Below, one piece after another: positions 9,301 to 18,617 of a DNA stretch of 64,000 nt. The translations under genes were made by a program, and so were the position numbers. This DNA is from Bacteroides ihuae. Lineage in GTDB: Bacteria > Bacteroidota > Bacteroidia > Bacteroidales > Bacteroidaceae. The stretch covers positions 620,001 through 684,000 of the forward strand of contig NZ_FNVX01000006.1 of assembly GCF_900104585.1 (NCBI RefSeq), given 5' to 3'. Positions within the stretch are counted from its first letter, which is position 1; each line of letters starts with the position of its first letter. The notes beneath the pieces were generated by a model that saw only the letters and a list, made by a program, of their open reading frames with translations, was not told where the DNA came from and made no database searches.

Positions 9301-9653
9301 CAAAAAGAGACAGAATCAAGAGCAACAGATGCTTTTCCTATGACCACACGAAAGCGGATATTTTTGCTATTACGCTTATCATAAGCAGCAAAGACAGGCC
9401 GATCACTCGTTTCAAGACGAAAGGGAGAAGTCCTGGCATAAAGTGCCCTCGTATAACGGTTCACTCCATTAACAGAAACAAAATCTTCTCCATCCGGATG
9501 ATATTGTAACGAACGAAGTGCCCCTCGTTTATGTTCATTATAAGAGGTCGATTCTATAAAATCGCCAATTCGCTTAGTTGCAACTTGTGCAGAAAGTTTC
9601 TGCACTGGGTGGAAAAAAAGACAAAGTAATAAAAGCAGTGGATATTTAGTCAT
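6396..9653 (-). CDS. Secreted six-hairpin glycosidase-like protein (DUF4450 type)
   Basis: A protein of about 1085 residues with a Sec signal peptide (hydrophobic stretch at residues 5-20, cleavage near LSAQ). The central region (about 260-640) is rich in Trp, Tyr and His and reads like an (alpha/alpha)6 glycosidase barrel, with the acidic stretch DPDNDGLYDAYACIW as a candidate active-site segment; beta-rich domains flank it. It resembles large Bacteroidetes proteins annotated as DUF4450-containing. It follows another hydrolase by 28 bases and lies downstream of susCD, so it probably acts on the locus glycan in the periplasm or at the cell surface. I cannot assign a CAZy family or linkage. 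The ATG at 9653 is preferred to the TTG codon just before it. Confidence 0.75.
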   Translation of the reverse strand: MTKYPLLLLLCLFFHPVQKLSAQVATKRIGDFIESTSYNEHKRGALRSLQYHPDGEDFVSVNGVNRYTRALYARTSPFRLETSDRPVFAAYDKRNSKNIRFRVVIGKASVALDSVSFCEARYTPGRRNYRLTDPSWGKGELLISVLPFPDEDGAVWKIAASDMPVGAKLICLLSEIKAKRLNRNGDMGADPADSFEAPEHPLSLQECQLSLTSVSYLALENLALRIPQVSEGKTLYEKAEQARVALASRIKINTPDAYFNTLGGALSVAADAIWDGEVWLHGAVGWRMPLSGWRAAYAGDALGWHDRAQKHFDAYAASQVTTVPQTIPHPAQDPEMNLARSIKQWGTPQYSNGYICRNPHNPNQMHHYDMNLCYIDELLWHFNWTGDLDYARQMWPVIVRHLNWEKRNYDPDNDGLYDAYACIWASDALYYNSGAVTHSSAYNYRANKMAAEIAAKIGEDPAPYRAEAEKILKALNARLWMPSKGHWAEYQDFMGHGRLHESAAVWTIYHAIDSETADPFQAYQATRYVDTEIPHIPVVAKGLKDEGYATVSTSNWLPYSWSINNVAFAEVMHTSLAYWQAGRDDEAFKLLKSSVLDGMYLGGSPGNFGQVSFYDAARGECYRDFGDPIGVASRALIQGLYGILPDALNGKLLIRPGFPAKWPYASLVTPDVSFDYRREGKADVYKIAQHFSKSLSLELQCRARMDKVVRLTINGQPATWKQVEASVGQPVLSITVPATLTCEIRIEWGGRSIETTMADAARSFKLGDSFQLLLPKYKVNELYDPQGVLEDARIKGTEIKGRVSGQVGSRTLFAHVRQGDLSWWQPINVIVKADVASISPAFEHVVATSCRPVNMDTAFNASVTDIFRNEYLTPRSPYTTLQLPKQGIGEWCHPKTTAEIDDSGIRAQVRNGLLSTKLGVPFRTPAQGKNIAFTSLWDNYPDSLRVRLNGKASHAYLLMAGSTNHMQCHIVNGIIRVHYTDGTSDTLTLVNPENWGPIEQDFFVDGVAFKLKAPRPYRLHLKSGLVSNNLEKDLGIEGVYGRPIDGGAAILLDMPLDPNKELSYLSLETLSNDVVIGLMSITLQP

Positions 9654-9681
9654 CAAAACAATCTTAAAAGTTTAAACGCCT

Positions 9682-11790
9682 TTATGGCATTGGGTTTAAT
9701 CCCTCCCAACGCACATTCCAATTACCATCTTTAGGAAAACCGGGGTTTTTCACACTACAACCATCCCAACCGGCACACATCATTGCCACCGCAGTGAGCA
9801 AGCCACCGTTACCAGGAAGATAAACACGCAAACGTTCATCTTGATAGTTATGCCCATTCACTAAATAAGTATTCGTACGTTTTTCCATCAACAACGCACC
9901 TACCGCTTTTTCGGGCTCTCCCAAACGAGCAGCGTTCATTGCTGTCATCGGATAATCCCATCCCCAAGTTTTACCCCAGTTCCAGTTATCCCATATCCAA
10001 TGCAATGTATTCTTCATATAATCTTCACGAATAAGCTTACACATCGGAAGGATACCCACTGAACCGAGAACAGCCATATGGTCGGAAGTAAAACGAATAT
10101 CCTTATACGTATCAGTTGCCGTTTCAGCTGCCAGATAAAGTTTGTCTTCATTATATGCTAATGGAGACAGTTTGTCAATCATCTCATCCCACTGCAAATT
10201 GCGCTTTTCACCAGCACGCTCCCGCCATTTTTGAGCTACTTCCATAGCATAATGCCAATAAGAGAGTTCAAAAGGTGGATTTACTGTTTCAGATGCACGT
10301 AAGGTTTCTTGTGCAGGGATTGCACCCTTCAAAATATAACGCGATTTAAGTTGGTCATACGTGGCGAAGGAATACATAAACTTTGCAGTCTCCTGCACAA
10401 GGTGATTGTATTTCTTAATCACTTCCGGACTAGGATTAGAACGATAAATCAACTCAGCCAAATAGATTAAATGTGGTTGTTGCCAGATAAGAAAACTACC
10501 TACTTTAGAAGGAGCTTCTTCTCCACTAGGGTCAGTCATTTTCATCCAACGCACACCCTGAAATCCTTGTCTTCTGGCAATCTCACGAGCCACTGGTTCA
10601 ACTTTTTCATACCATGACAACGTACGATCGAGCAAATCTGTACGATTCCATAAAGCAAACTGTGCCTGATGCCACCAAATCATTTCAAGATGAAACTTAC
10701 CAAACCATGAATTATAAGTCAGCCCCGTCTCTTGTGGAGGGGTAGAGCCTGCGCACTGAATAGCGAGTAAATATTGGCTAAGCACTACGCGACGCTCCAA
10801 TTCTTTGGCTCGCGTATCCTTGCATAGAGAAAAATCAACCGCCCCACCATTCTTCCAGAAAGCCTCCCAATATTCTGCCGAAGCAGTCAATGTTTGCTCA
10901 GCAGTTGCGTTTTCAGCCGAAGGTGTTTCAGAAGTAAATGCACATGTAAATGCAAGCGTATCGTTTTTAGGAGTCAGTACAAAATAGTTTTTCTCCTTTT
11001 CCGTCAACAAAGCATCACCTTCCCAGCGAATAGCGACAAAATAGACGGTAGAATCAAGTTGGCGTTTCAGTACAGCAGAGTGCGCATCTTGTGAAATAAT
11101 AGTAGTAGAATGTTTATCATTTGCGTTCCACAAACAAGCATCGTCAGAATGACCACCTGTAGGATAAGGAAAGCGGAAATTGATACCTAGATGCCCAGTT
11201 GAATGAATGCGAGCAGCAATCATATCAGACTTAGGATGAACAGCGGTTTCAACCTCATAAGGAATGCCTGAAATCTTATAATTACTATGAATAACTCCTT
11301 TCCACATATCAAGTGTCTGGCGGATATCTGTAAACTGAGCAGGGGTAATGTTCTTCCCCAATTCCAGACCCACAATACCTAAGTGCAAACGATGCGGATT
11401 AGCCCGAAACCACTTAGATGCATCTTTATTACGCCCATCCTCCTTAAATTCAACAGAATAAGGTTCCATACGACCTCGCCCAAAATCATAATTTTTAAGG
11501 GTCTCTTCATGACGCAAAGCAGTCGGGTTTGCGAAAGAGTGCCATCCCCACTGGCTTTGTGTGCCCAAAGGTACCCCCTGCGAATACATTTCAGGAAAAG
11601 TTTGCAACCCTGTTGCATCAACAGTGTAAGCAAATTCTCCGTTTCCTACAGAGAGGGAAGAAAGAGAGTCGAAAGAGGTTACTTGTGGATTGTTACGATT
11701 AACAAGAGCCTCACGGTCAATTGGAGATTGCTTTCCGGAACTGCATGCTATAAATGCCAAAGCAGTAAGCGAGTAAAGTAGTTTCTTCAT
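9682..11790 (-). CDS. Lipoprotein, six-hairpin glycosidase-like
   Basis: A 702-residue protein with a lipoprotein signal (MKKLLYSLTALAFIAC, cysteine at residue 16), so probably anchored in the outer membrane. Residues about 330-680 carry Trp-rich helical segments (WFGKFHLEMIWWHQAQ, SFLIWQQPHLIYLAELIY, HWIWDNWNWGKTWGWDYP) typical of (alpha/alpha)6 glycosidase barrels such as GH65, GH78 and GH95; the N-terminal 300 residues look beta-rich. It has its own candidate promoter, preceded by an intrinsic terminator that separates it from susD. The role is probably glycoside cleavage within the rhamnose locus; the linkage is unknown. Confidence 0.72.
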   Translation of the reverse strand: MKKLLYSLTALAFIACSSGKQSPIDREALVNRNNPQVTSFDSLSSLSVGNGEFAYTVDATGLQTFPEMYSQGVPLGTQSQWGWHSFANPTALRHEETLKNYDFGRGRMEPYSVEFKEDGRNKDASKWFRANPHRLHLGIVGLELGKNITPAQFTDIRQTLDMWKGVIHSNYKISGIPYEVETAVHPKSDMIAARIHSTGHLGINFRFPYPTGGHSDDACLWNANDKHSTTIISQDAHSAVLKRQLDSTVYFVAIRWEGDALLTEKEKNYFVLTPKNDTLAFTCAFTSETPSAENATAEQTLTASAEYWEAFWKNGGAVDFSLCKDTRAKELERRVVLSQYLLAIQCAGSTPPQETGLTYNSWFGKFHLEMIWWHQAQFALWNRTDLLDRTLSWYEKVEPVAREIARRQGFQGVRWMKMTDPSGEEAPSKVGSFLIWQQPHLIYLAELIYRSNPSPEVIKKYNHLVQETAKFMYSFATYDQLKSRYILKGAIPAQETLRASETVNPPFELSYWHYAMEVAQKWRERAGEKRNLQWDEMIDKLSPLAYNEDKLYLAAETATDTYKDIRFTSDHMAVLGSVGILPMCKLIREDYMKNTLHWIWDNWNWGKTWGWDYPMTAMNAARLGEPEKAVGALLMEKRTNTYLVNGHNYQDERLRVYLPGNGGLLTAVAMMCAGWDGCSVKNPGFPKDGNWNVRWEGLNPMP

Positions 11791-11825
11791 GGTATTGTTG
11801 ATGATAAATAGATTAATAGATACTA

Positions 11826-11890
11826 CAAAAATATAAAATAACCGATTATGTTCTATACTAAGTAATGATATAAATACTGTGCTATTTGTC
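11826..11890 (-). promoter_or_regulatory. Putative RhaR-type promoter of the 9682-11790 gene
   Basis: On the minus strand a TATTTTTG -7 box (11826-11833) lies 36 bases before the start codon. Exactly 31 bases upstream of the box, plus-strand AATGATATAAAT begins at 11864, and TTTGTC begins 21 bases further at 11885. These are degenerate copies of the TTTGAT repeats seen at the same spacing before susC, rhaB and the esterase-GH105 gene. Alone this site would not be convincing; the exact spacing supports it. Confidence 0.5.
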
Positions 11891-11940
11891 AGAAAGCAAC
11901 GAATTGAGATCTAATTTCTATGATAGTGTATCTAGAACTA

Positions 11941-11985
11941 CAAAAAGAACTCCCCTGCTACCATAGAAATTGGGCAACAGGGGAG
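11941..11985 (-). terminator. Intrinsic terminator between susD and the hydrolase genes
   Basis: CTCCCCTG (11950-11957) pairs with CAGGGGAG (11978-11985) around a 20-base loop. Read on the minus strand, the hairpin is followed directly by TTCTTTTTG. It lies 39 bases after the susD stop codon, so it should end or attenuate the susCD transcript before the two hydrolase genes. Confidence 0.8.
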
Positions 11986-12024
11986 AAACTCTATTTGTAA
12001 TATCAAAGTAACTCGAAAGATGAG

Positions 12025-14115
12025 TTATTCCAGATAACCCGGATGTTGTGTCAAATTGGGGTTATCAATCATAGGATGACCGGCAGACTTAGCAGCAAAA
12101 GGAAAAAGCTCTGCACAGTTTTTTTTGAAACCATAGTAAAGTCCATCACTACCATCAGCAGCTTCAATCCAGTTAGGATAAGTACCTCCGTTTTCTACAG
12201 AACCTATCGGTTTGGTATAAATGATGTTACCTATTTGAAGTGCATTAAAACCGTTGGTAAAACCAACAAGCTTTCGTGCATAACCGTTGTATGTGCTGGT
12301 ATATGCTTCAAACATGTTAACCGGATACCATTTGTCACCGCTAGCAACAGCAACACCGTGGGCTTTTACAATCTCAGCCAGTTTTATCTGGAAAGCATTG
12401 TAATCGGCAGCATTTGAAGGCACACTCTTAATCACTTCAATTTCTTTGGCATCGGTCAGGCCAATATAGTCAACAGCAAGGAATGTATCTCCATAATTCT
12501 GCCCATCTACATGGTATTTATATAGACGATAAGTGGAAATATCCTCATACTCATTCTTACGATCCGAGAGGTCTTTCATTGCTTGCTTGGCAGTAGCCAA
12601 TTCATCAGCCAGACGATTCATACGAGTCAGATCACTGCGAAGCGTAAATTCACCAGCAAACTCCCACTTACGTTCTTGAACAATAGCATCCTCAAAATCT
12701 TGCTGACCCGAAGGTATCGCAAGCGAACCTATACCAGCACGATCACGAACTTCCTGCAAAGCATTCTTGGCAGCCTGCGTCGGGCCATTATTTAAGTAAT
12801 TCTGTGTTTCGGCATACATCAGCAATACATCAGCATAACGCATAATCGGAATATCCAAATTACGTTGAGATGCCGAAGCCGGTTCTACACACCATGAAAT
12901 ACGGAACTTACCGGGCATAATACAAGAATACGTAGTACCTACGTCAACCCACGTGTCGTCACTAGCTCCTTTGTTCAAGAAGTAAACACTATATGACGTA
13001 CAAGAGACATCACGCCGAATATCCTTTTTATCGAATGATAGATAATAAGTCGGTAACATGAATTGCATAGCCTTACGTGAGCCGTACTTGCCTCCTCTTG
13101 AACCGGGATGCGCATATACACCAAAATCAGAATTAGTAGTAGTTCCGTACTCTCCCAGTTCAAAGATCATTTCAGGATTCGTTGCAGTGAAGTTACGTTG
13201 ACAGTGATTGTACCATAAATATTGAAAAGCTGTCATGCCGCCCTGGGCTTGAACTAAAGAATTCTCTCCTTTTGAAATAATCGCCTCACAAGCATCATCA
13301 GCTATCTTATAAAGTTCTTTTACACGAGCTGCATCATCGCGACGAGCCATCTGAAGAGTAGCTGGGTCATTTGTCTCGAGATTCCAACGTAACGAATAAC
13401 CGCCTGCATAAAGAGCTACACGAGCAAGCAATGCATAAGCACCTTGTTTGGACAAACGTTCAGGTGTGCTGTAACCACTTTCACCATACCAAGGCAAATA
13501 GTCAACGGCTTTCTGCAAATCAGAGATAATTTGATCATAAATGCCATCGCGAGGTGAACGTTTAGGATAAAATGTACTCCCATCATTGGGATCCATTTCT
13601 TCCAAAGGTTTCCACACAGCAGGAACATCGCCATAAATGCGAATTAAATTATGATAACAAAAAGCACGAATAGCCAACACCTCACCCAGCAAAGCATTAC
13701 GTTTGGTTGTTTCAGGCATTGTATTTAATCTGCTAATTCCAATATTGGTCGCTTCAATAATACGATATTGCTCTTTGAATACAGTGGTAACCGTAGCAGG
13801 AATAGTTGGATCGTATTTATAATTACAGATCATATACTTCGAGTTGTTGGTTGAGCCATCCTCGCAAGAGTGCATTACCGTTTCACCCATACCGAGTTGA
13901 TAAAACATTTCCGAATGAATCAAGCCACGATAGCAACCCTCTACATACATCTCTGCAGTTGCTTCGTCAGAAAATACGGTTTCCGAATCATCTGCCGTAT
14001 AAGACGACATTTCAAGCCAATCCGAGCATGAAGTCATTCCCAAAGAAACAGAAGCAATGGAAAGTGCTACGAATATCTTTTTCATTCTGGATAATATGAT
14101 TGATTTCTTTTTCAT
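12025..14115 (-). CDS. SusD/RagB-family glycan-binding lipoprotein
   Basis: A 696-residue outer-membrane lipoprotein of the SusD/RagB family. The lipobox GMTSC puts the lipidated cysteine at residue 30 of the longer form; an in-frame ATG at 14085 (MKKIFVALS) gives a more usual 20-residue signal and may be the real start. N-terminal TPR-like helices (about residues 90-240) and a C-terminal region containing PIMRYADVLLMYAE and ALQEVRDRAG are family hallmarks. It begins 19 bases after susC. The protein should cap the SusC barrel and capture glycan; its ligand is inferred to be rhamnose-rich from the locus. Confidence 0.95.
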   Translation of the reverse strand: MKKKSIILSRMKKIFVALSIASVSLGMTSCSDWLEMSSYTADDSETVFSDEATAEMYVEGCYRGLIHSEMFYQLGMGETVMHSCEDGSTNNSKYMICNYKYDPTIPATVTTVFKEQYRIIEATNIGISRLNTMPETTKRNALLGEVLAIRAFCYHNLIRIYGDVPAVWKPLEEMDPNDGSTFYPKRSPRDGIYDQIISDLQKAVDYLPWYGESGYSTPERLSKQGAYALLARVALYAGGYSLRWNLETNDPATLQMARRDDAARVKELYKIADDACEAIISKGENSLVQAQGGMTAFQYLWYNHCQRNFTATNPEMIFELGEYGTTTNSDFGVYAHPGSRGGKYGSRKAMQFMLPTYYLSFDKKDIRRDVSCTSYSVYFLNKGASDDTWVDVGTTYSCIMPGKFRISWCVEPASASQRNLDIPIMRYADVLLMYAETQNYLNNGPTQAAKNALQEVRDRAGIGSLAIPSGQQDFEDAIVQERKWEFAGEFTLRSDLTRMNRLADELATAKQAMKDLSDRKNEYEDISTYRLYKYHVDGQNYGDTFLAVDYIGLTDAKEIEVIKSVPSNAADYNAFQIKLAEIVKAHGVAVASGDKWYPVNMFEAYTSTYNGYARKLVGFTNGFNALQIGNIIYTKPIGSVENGGTYPNWIEAADGSDGLYYGFKKNCAELFPFAAKSAGHPMIDNPNLTQHPGYLE

Positions 14116-14134
14116 AATAGTGAACTTTTTTAGA

Positions 14135-17100
14135 TTAGAATGTTAAGTTAAGACCTACAACATAACTTCTTGAACGCGGATATGTTGAACTATCATACCC
14201 GGGTGTACATACTACATTATCGTTAGCAGCAGAAACTTCAGGGTCATAGCCAGAATAGCCCGTAATTGTTGCCAGATTATTCGCAGTAAAGTAAACTCGT
14301 ACGTTGGAAATGTAAAATTTCCGCAACAATCCCTTTGGTAGGGTATAGCCCAACGTCAATTGTGCAATACGCAAGTAAGAACCGTCTTCTACATAATAAG
14401 ACGAAGGATAAGTAATATAGCCCGAATTCACTGTACTCAAACTCCATGTACGTGAAGCCTCATTAGGATTCAGTTCCTTAAGACGTGCCAACGAAGTAGT
14501 TTTCTTACCAACACTGGGATCAATCAAACGATAGTAGTTGTCACCAAATTCAGAAGGTACATTCTGATATAGCGCATAGGGACTCATGCTATGTTTGGTA
14601 GCATTATAAACATCATTACCAATAGAGAATTTCAGGAAAACACTCAAGTCGAAACCGTGGAAAGCAAAGGTATTGTTCAAACCTCCAATGCAATCGGGTG
14701 TACCATTACCTATCTTAACCAACTTACGAGTAAATTGGTCTCCACTCTCATTGTCAGCAGCAAACTTGATATTACCTGGCTGAGCGGTAATGCCATTTTC
14801 CGGTTTTACAACACCCTCTTTCAACGTTAAAGTACCGGTAGCATCCTGAGTAAAATCGTCAGTCGTATAAACGCCGTTATACACATATCCATACATATCA
14901 CCTAAAGCTTGACCTACCACAGCGTAGTAATTTACCTGCCCGGAGCGATTGCTTCCCACAGTAAAGGTTTTGGAGTTCTGTTCAGCTTCCAAAGAAAGGA
15001 CTTTTGAACGGTTAAATGCGAGATTCAGGTCAGTAGTCCAGCGGAAATTCTTAGTTTGGATATTCACTGTATTAAGAGAGAATTCCCAGCCACGGTTACG
15101 TATTTCACCCACATTTTGATACTGATATTGATAACCAGATGAAGAAGGAATTATGCACTTCATTAGCAAGTCATTTATAGAATTACTATACCACTCAGCC
15201 GTCAGATTCACACGGCTGTTAAACAGAGACACGTCTAACCCAACATTGGCAGAATGCAAAGTTTCCCATTTTAAATCCTTATTTCCCAACGTCGTACTAG
15301 GCACATAAGCAGAATTATTTTCATTGTTGTTTATCGGATAAGTAGTTTGCGAAAGAACTGTAGTATACAGGTAATCATCAATATTATTATTACCTGTCAT
15401 ACCATAGCCGACACGTAGCTTCAAGTTATTTACTGTATTCACAATCTTACTGTTTTTCCAAAAGTTCTCTTCTGAAATACGCCATGCACCGGAAATAGAT
15501 GGGAATATGCCCCATTTATTACCTTTAGCAAATTTAGAAGAACCATCCCCACGAACTGTTGCAGTGACTAGATAACGTTCATCAAAATTATAATTAACGC
15601 GTGCAAAAGCAGAGACAATGCCGCTACGGGAATGTCCCGAGGACTTCTCCAATACAGTAGCATTACTAATATCGTCCAATCCATGATTAGGATAAGGGAA
15701 TTTCACTAATTTAATACCATTCTTCTCACTTTCAGTATAAGAAACTTCCTGCCCCAACAAGACATTTACTTTGTGCTTTTTAGCGAAAGTTTGGTTATAA
15801 TTCAAAGTATTTGTTATCTGATATTTGTATGATTCAGAATTATCTATGCTACCATTTATACCAGTATTGCTAGGATCCATAATATATGAAGTGGAGTTCT
15901 CATCTGCAAAAGAAGTAGACTTACTGTTAGACCAAGTATAACTACCTGCTGTACGCCAAGTAAAGTGTTTCAGAAAATCAAATTCCAAACCGGCATTGAT
16001 GGTATACAACCGAGAACGTTTATTCGAAGTTGAAGCTTCGTTCTGTACAAGCGGGTTAGCCGTATCAAAACTAGAATCTAAACTTGAAAAATCGGGATAA
16101 GTTTGTGTATGAAGTAACTCGTCTCGCGTAAACATCGTACCACCATTAATAGGTTGAAGAAGCACATTTTTCATACCTGAATAGGCACCGCCACCATCTG
16201 TTGACGTATTGGAAAACATTGTGTTCATGTCCAAACGAATACCTTTATAAAGTTCAGAGTTAACTTTGGCACGGACCGAATTCTTATTGATGCTATGGTT
16301 AGCCAAAAGCCCATCCTGACCACTATAGTTATAGCTCAACATCACCTGCGTCTTGTCTGTACCTGTAGAAATATTAACATTATGGCTTTGAGTCAAAGCG
16401 GAACCGCCAAATACCTCATCCTGCCAATCAATTGCATCACTACCGACATAGCGGTTGCTGATACGGGTGTAAGCACCAGAATAGAAATCACTCGCATCAG
16501 TACCCGTCCCGTTGTCAAAAACGTTACTCCACATAGCTGTTTTACCTTGCAATTCAGCCATTTCATACTGATACTTCACATAGTCCTCGACATTGGACAT
16601 CATATCAAGTTTTTTAGATAACTTATCAAACGAAAGATAAGTATTATAAGTAACTTGAGTTTTTCCCTTCTTACCGGATTTGGTAGTAATCAAAATAATA
16701 CCATTCGAGCCTCTGGCACCATAAATAGCTGTAGATGAGGCATCCTTGAGGATATCAATAGTCTCAATATCGTTAACATCAATACTAGTGAGCGCATCAC
16801 TCATTTCAAATCCATCGACGATGTAGAGGGGGTCGGATTTTTGCGTAATAGATGTTCCACCACGAACAGTAATATTCACACCAGCACCCGGAGCACCACT
16901 CGCTGTAACAATATTCACACCAGCAGCTTTACCTTGAAGGGCTTGTGCGGCAGTCATTGCAGGAACGGCTGCCAATTCAGTACTTGAAACAGAAGAAGTT
17001 GCTCCGGTCAAGTCTCTACGCTTAACTTTCGCATAACCAATAGCTACAACTTCATCGAGCATCAATGAAGATTCTTTTAGTGTAACATCAATTTTTGATT

Positions 17101-17368
17101 GATTACCAATGGCTACCGTTTGACTTTCGTAACCAACAAAAGAGATAGTTAATTGCTTCGCTGAAGCTGGGACCGAAATGGAATAGTGTCCATCTAAATC
17201 TGTAATAGTTCCTGTTGCACTACCTTTAACTACCACAGATGCGCCAATAACAACGTCCATAGCATCTTTCACCGTTCCGGTGATAGTCTTGTTTTGAGCA
17301 AGAATGCTTAAAGGACAGCTTATTAACAGAATCATTAATAAGCAGAGCTTTTTGTGTAAGATTCTCAT
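14135..17368 (-). CDS. SusC/RagA-family TonB-dependent transporter
   Basis: A 1077-residue outer-membrane transporter. After a signal peptide (residues 1-24) comes a carboxypeptidase-D-like domain (about 28-105, with ITGTVKDAMDVVIGASVVVKG), then the plug (about 115-235) with the SusC signature DASSTAIYGARGSNGIILI, and a beta-barrel ending in the aromatic-terminated VVGLNLTF. It imports oligosaccharides into the periplasm with energy from TonB-ExbBD. It is first in the operon with susD. The promoter region 17450-17548 carries repeated TTTGAT elements that suggest control by the adjacent AraC-type protein. Confidence 0.96.
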   Translation of the reverse strand: MRILHKKLCLLMILLISCPLSILAQNKTITGTVKDAMDVVIGASVVVKGSATGTITDLDGHYSISVPASAKQLTISFVGYESQTVAIGNQSKIDVTLKESSLMLDEVVAIGYAKVKRRDLTGATSSVSSTELAAVPAMTAAQALQGKAAGVNIVTASGAPGAGVNITVRGGTSITQKSDPLYIVDGFEMSDALTSIDVNDIETIDILKDASSTAIYGARGSNGIILITTKSGKKGKTQVTYNTYLSFDKLSKKLDMMSNVEDYVKYQYEMAELQGKTAMWSNVFDNGTGTDASDFYSGAYTRISNRYVGSDAIDWQDEVFGGSALTQSHNVNISTGTDKTQVMLSYNYSGQDGLLANHSINKNSVRAKVNSELYKGIRLDMNTMFSNTSTDGGGAYSGMKNVLLQPINGGTMFTRDELLHTQTYPDFSSLDSSFDTANPLVQNEASTSNKRSRLYTINAGLEFDFLKHFTWRTAGSYTWSNSKSTSFADENSTSYIMDPSNTGINGSIDNSESYKYQITNTLNYNQTFAKKHKVNVLLGQEVSYTESEKNGIKLVKFPYPNHGLDDISNATVLEKSSGHSRSGIVSAFARVNYNFDERYLVTATVRGDGSSKFAKGNKWGIFPSISGAWRISEENFWKNSKIVNTVNNLKLRVGYGMTGNNNIDDYLYTTVLSQTTYPINNNENNSAYVPSTTLGNKDLKWETLHSANVGLDVSLFNSRVNLTAEWYSNSINDLLMKCIIPSSSGYQYQYQNVGEIRNRGWEFSLNTVNIQTKNFRWTTDLNLAFNRSKVLSLEAEQNSKTFTVGSNRSGQVNYYAVVGQALGDMYGYVYNGVYTTDDFTQDATGTLTLKEGVVKPENGITAQPGNIKFAADNESGDQFTRKLVKIGNGTPDCIGGLNNTFAFHGFDLSVFLKFSIGNDVYNATKHSMSPYALYQNVPSEFGDNYYRLIDPSVGKKTTSLARLKELNPNEASRTWSLSTVNSGYITYPSSYYVEDGSYLRIAQLTLGYTLPKGLLRKFYISNVRVYFTANNLATITGYSGYDPEVSAANDNVVCTPGYDSSTYPRSRSYVVGLNLTF

Positions 17369-17449
17369 AGATTAATAAATAAATATATAATGATTAATAG
17401 ATAATTTTAAGATTAACAGGCTGCTGTTATCGAGCACAGTATTCTTAGA

Positions 17450-17548
17450 CAAAAGTAAGGCATCCCAGAAGATTGCAGAGTAGCTCTTTTGATAGAAACA
17501 CTTTCGTATTTGATTTTATCTACATTTTTTGATGTAATTTACGTCAAA
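17450..17548 (-). promoter_or_regulatory. susC promoter with AraC-type direct repeats
   Basis: The minus-strand -7 box TACTTTTG is at 17450-17457. Plus-strand TTTGAT occurs at 17488-17493 (31 bases from the box), 17509-17514 (21 bases on) and 17528-17533 (19 bases on). The third copy is part of a 21-base near-perfect palindrome at 17528-17548 (arms TTTGATGTAA and TTACGTCAAA, one mismatch). A repeat every two helical turns just upstream of a promoter without a good -33 box fits activation by an AraC/XylS protein. The predicted leader is about 75 bases. Confidence 0.7.
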
Positions 17549-17665
17549 TCAACGCATAAGATATCTGGATACACCAAAAAGATTTACACAATAAAAAGAT
17601 AAAGTCCGAGGAGACATATAGGCGTTTTTTTACTAAAGAGAGAGAGATTTAATTACTGCGAAGAA

Positions 17666-18580
17666 TCATTCATTCACATCCCCACCACGGGCATATGCAC
17701 GATATTCAAGTGGGGTAAAACCAGTACGTTTTTTAAAAAGAGAGAAGAAATGTTCGGTAGATTTATAATCGAGCATAAAAGAAATTTCTTTAACTGACTG
17801 AGAAGTTCCCACTAGAAGTTGCTTGGCCTTACGAAGCTTCAATTCTTGGAAGTATTTAGCAGGAGCATATCCCGTATAGTCTTTAAAGACCTTCCTGAAC
17901 CAGGAATAGCTTATATTAAGTTTCATCGCCAGCTCCTCAGGATCAACATTTTTCAGCACATTCTCATTCATAATGATTTTGGCCTGTTCTATCTTCTGGT
18001 CAACATCACCCACTTCGAAAATTTTATTCTTTGAAGCAGAGAGAATTATTCCTACCATGTGGAGCACAATCCCTGAAAGATATTGTTGGGCAGAAATTTT
18101 ATCAGCTTCAGCAATTTCAAGAGCACGAGAGAAAAGAGAAACTAACTCTTCATTCAAACCCACTTCAAGTACTTGGTTCTCTTTAGAGATAAAGGAGTTT
18201 CTTATTAAGTTATCAATAATACCTCCTTCAAAACCAATATAATGCTCATTCCAACCAGTTTGTTGCAAAGGATGATAAGTATGCCACTGCCCCGGAAAAA
18301 GAATCATCAGCCGTCCTTTACAGACTTGTCTTTCGGGAGTAGAATCAGAAGCAAAAAGCCCTCGCCCTTTGGTTATATAAACGATTTGGTATTCTGGCAA
18401 CACACGTCCTTTAAGTGTATTAAAGAAATAACCAGAGGGATGGTCTTTTAGAGGATATGGTGAATTAGGTTGAATAGCCTGAAAGCCGACAGTATTAACC
18501 CAAAGCCCGAACTGGTGATCTTTGTCATTAACAATGAGATACTTAAACTCGACTCCTAAATCATTAAAGCTATTAGTCAT
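17666..18580 (-). CDS. rhaR: AraC-family regulator, probable rhamnose activator RhaR
   Basis: A 304-residue regulator: an N-terminal cupin-like sensing domain (about 1-160, with GQWHTYHPL) and a C-terminal pair of AraC helix-turn-helix motifs (about 205-300, with KLNISYSWFRKVFKDYTGY and KEISFMLDYKSTEHFFSLFKKRTGFTPLEYR split across the domain). I chose the ATG at 18580 because the longer reading (to 18658) adds a hydrophobic stretch unlike the family and overlaps candidate -7 boxes. In Bacteroides thetaiotaomicron an AraC-type activator, RhaR, controls the rhamnose operon. This gene lies between the glycan genes and that operon, and matching repeats occur upstream of rhaB, susC and the esterase-GH105 gene. 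The symbol rests on this context. Confidence 0.8.
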   Translation of the reverse strand: MTNSFNDLGVEFKYLIVNDKDHQFGLWVNTVGFQAIQPNSPYPLKDHPSGYFFNTLKGRVLPEYQIVYITKGRGLFASDSTPERQVCKGRLMILFPGQWHTYHPLQQTGWNEHYIGFEGGIIDNLIRNSFISKENQVLEVGLNEELVSLFSRALEIAEADKISAQQYLSGIVLHMVGIILSASKNKIFEVGDVDQKIEQAKIIMNENVLKNVDPEELAMKLNISYSWFRKVFKDYTGYAPAKYFQELKLRKAKQLLVGTSQSVKEISFMLDYKSTEHFFSLFKKRTGFTPLEYRAYARGGDVNE

Positions 18581-18591
18581 AAGCGCCACAT

Positions 18592-18617
18592 CAAAGATAG
18601 TCTGAACTACAAAAATA
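18592..18617 (-). promoter_or_regulatory. Candidate -7 boxes of the araC-type gene
   Basis: On the minus strand two TAnnTTTG matches occur: TATCTTTG (18592-18599) and TATTTTTG (18610-18617). Neither has a TTTGAT element 31 bases upstream, so the regulator does not seem to control itself through the repeat used elsewhere. The rest of the gap to 18794 holds no gene. Confidence 0.35.
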
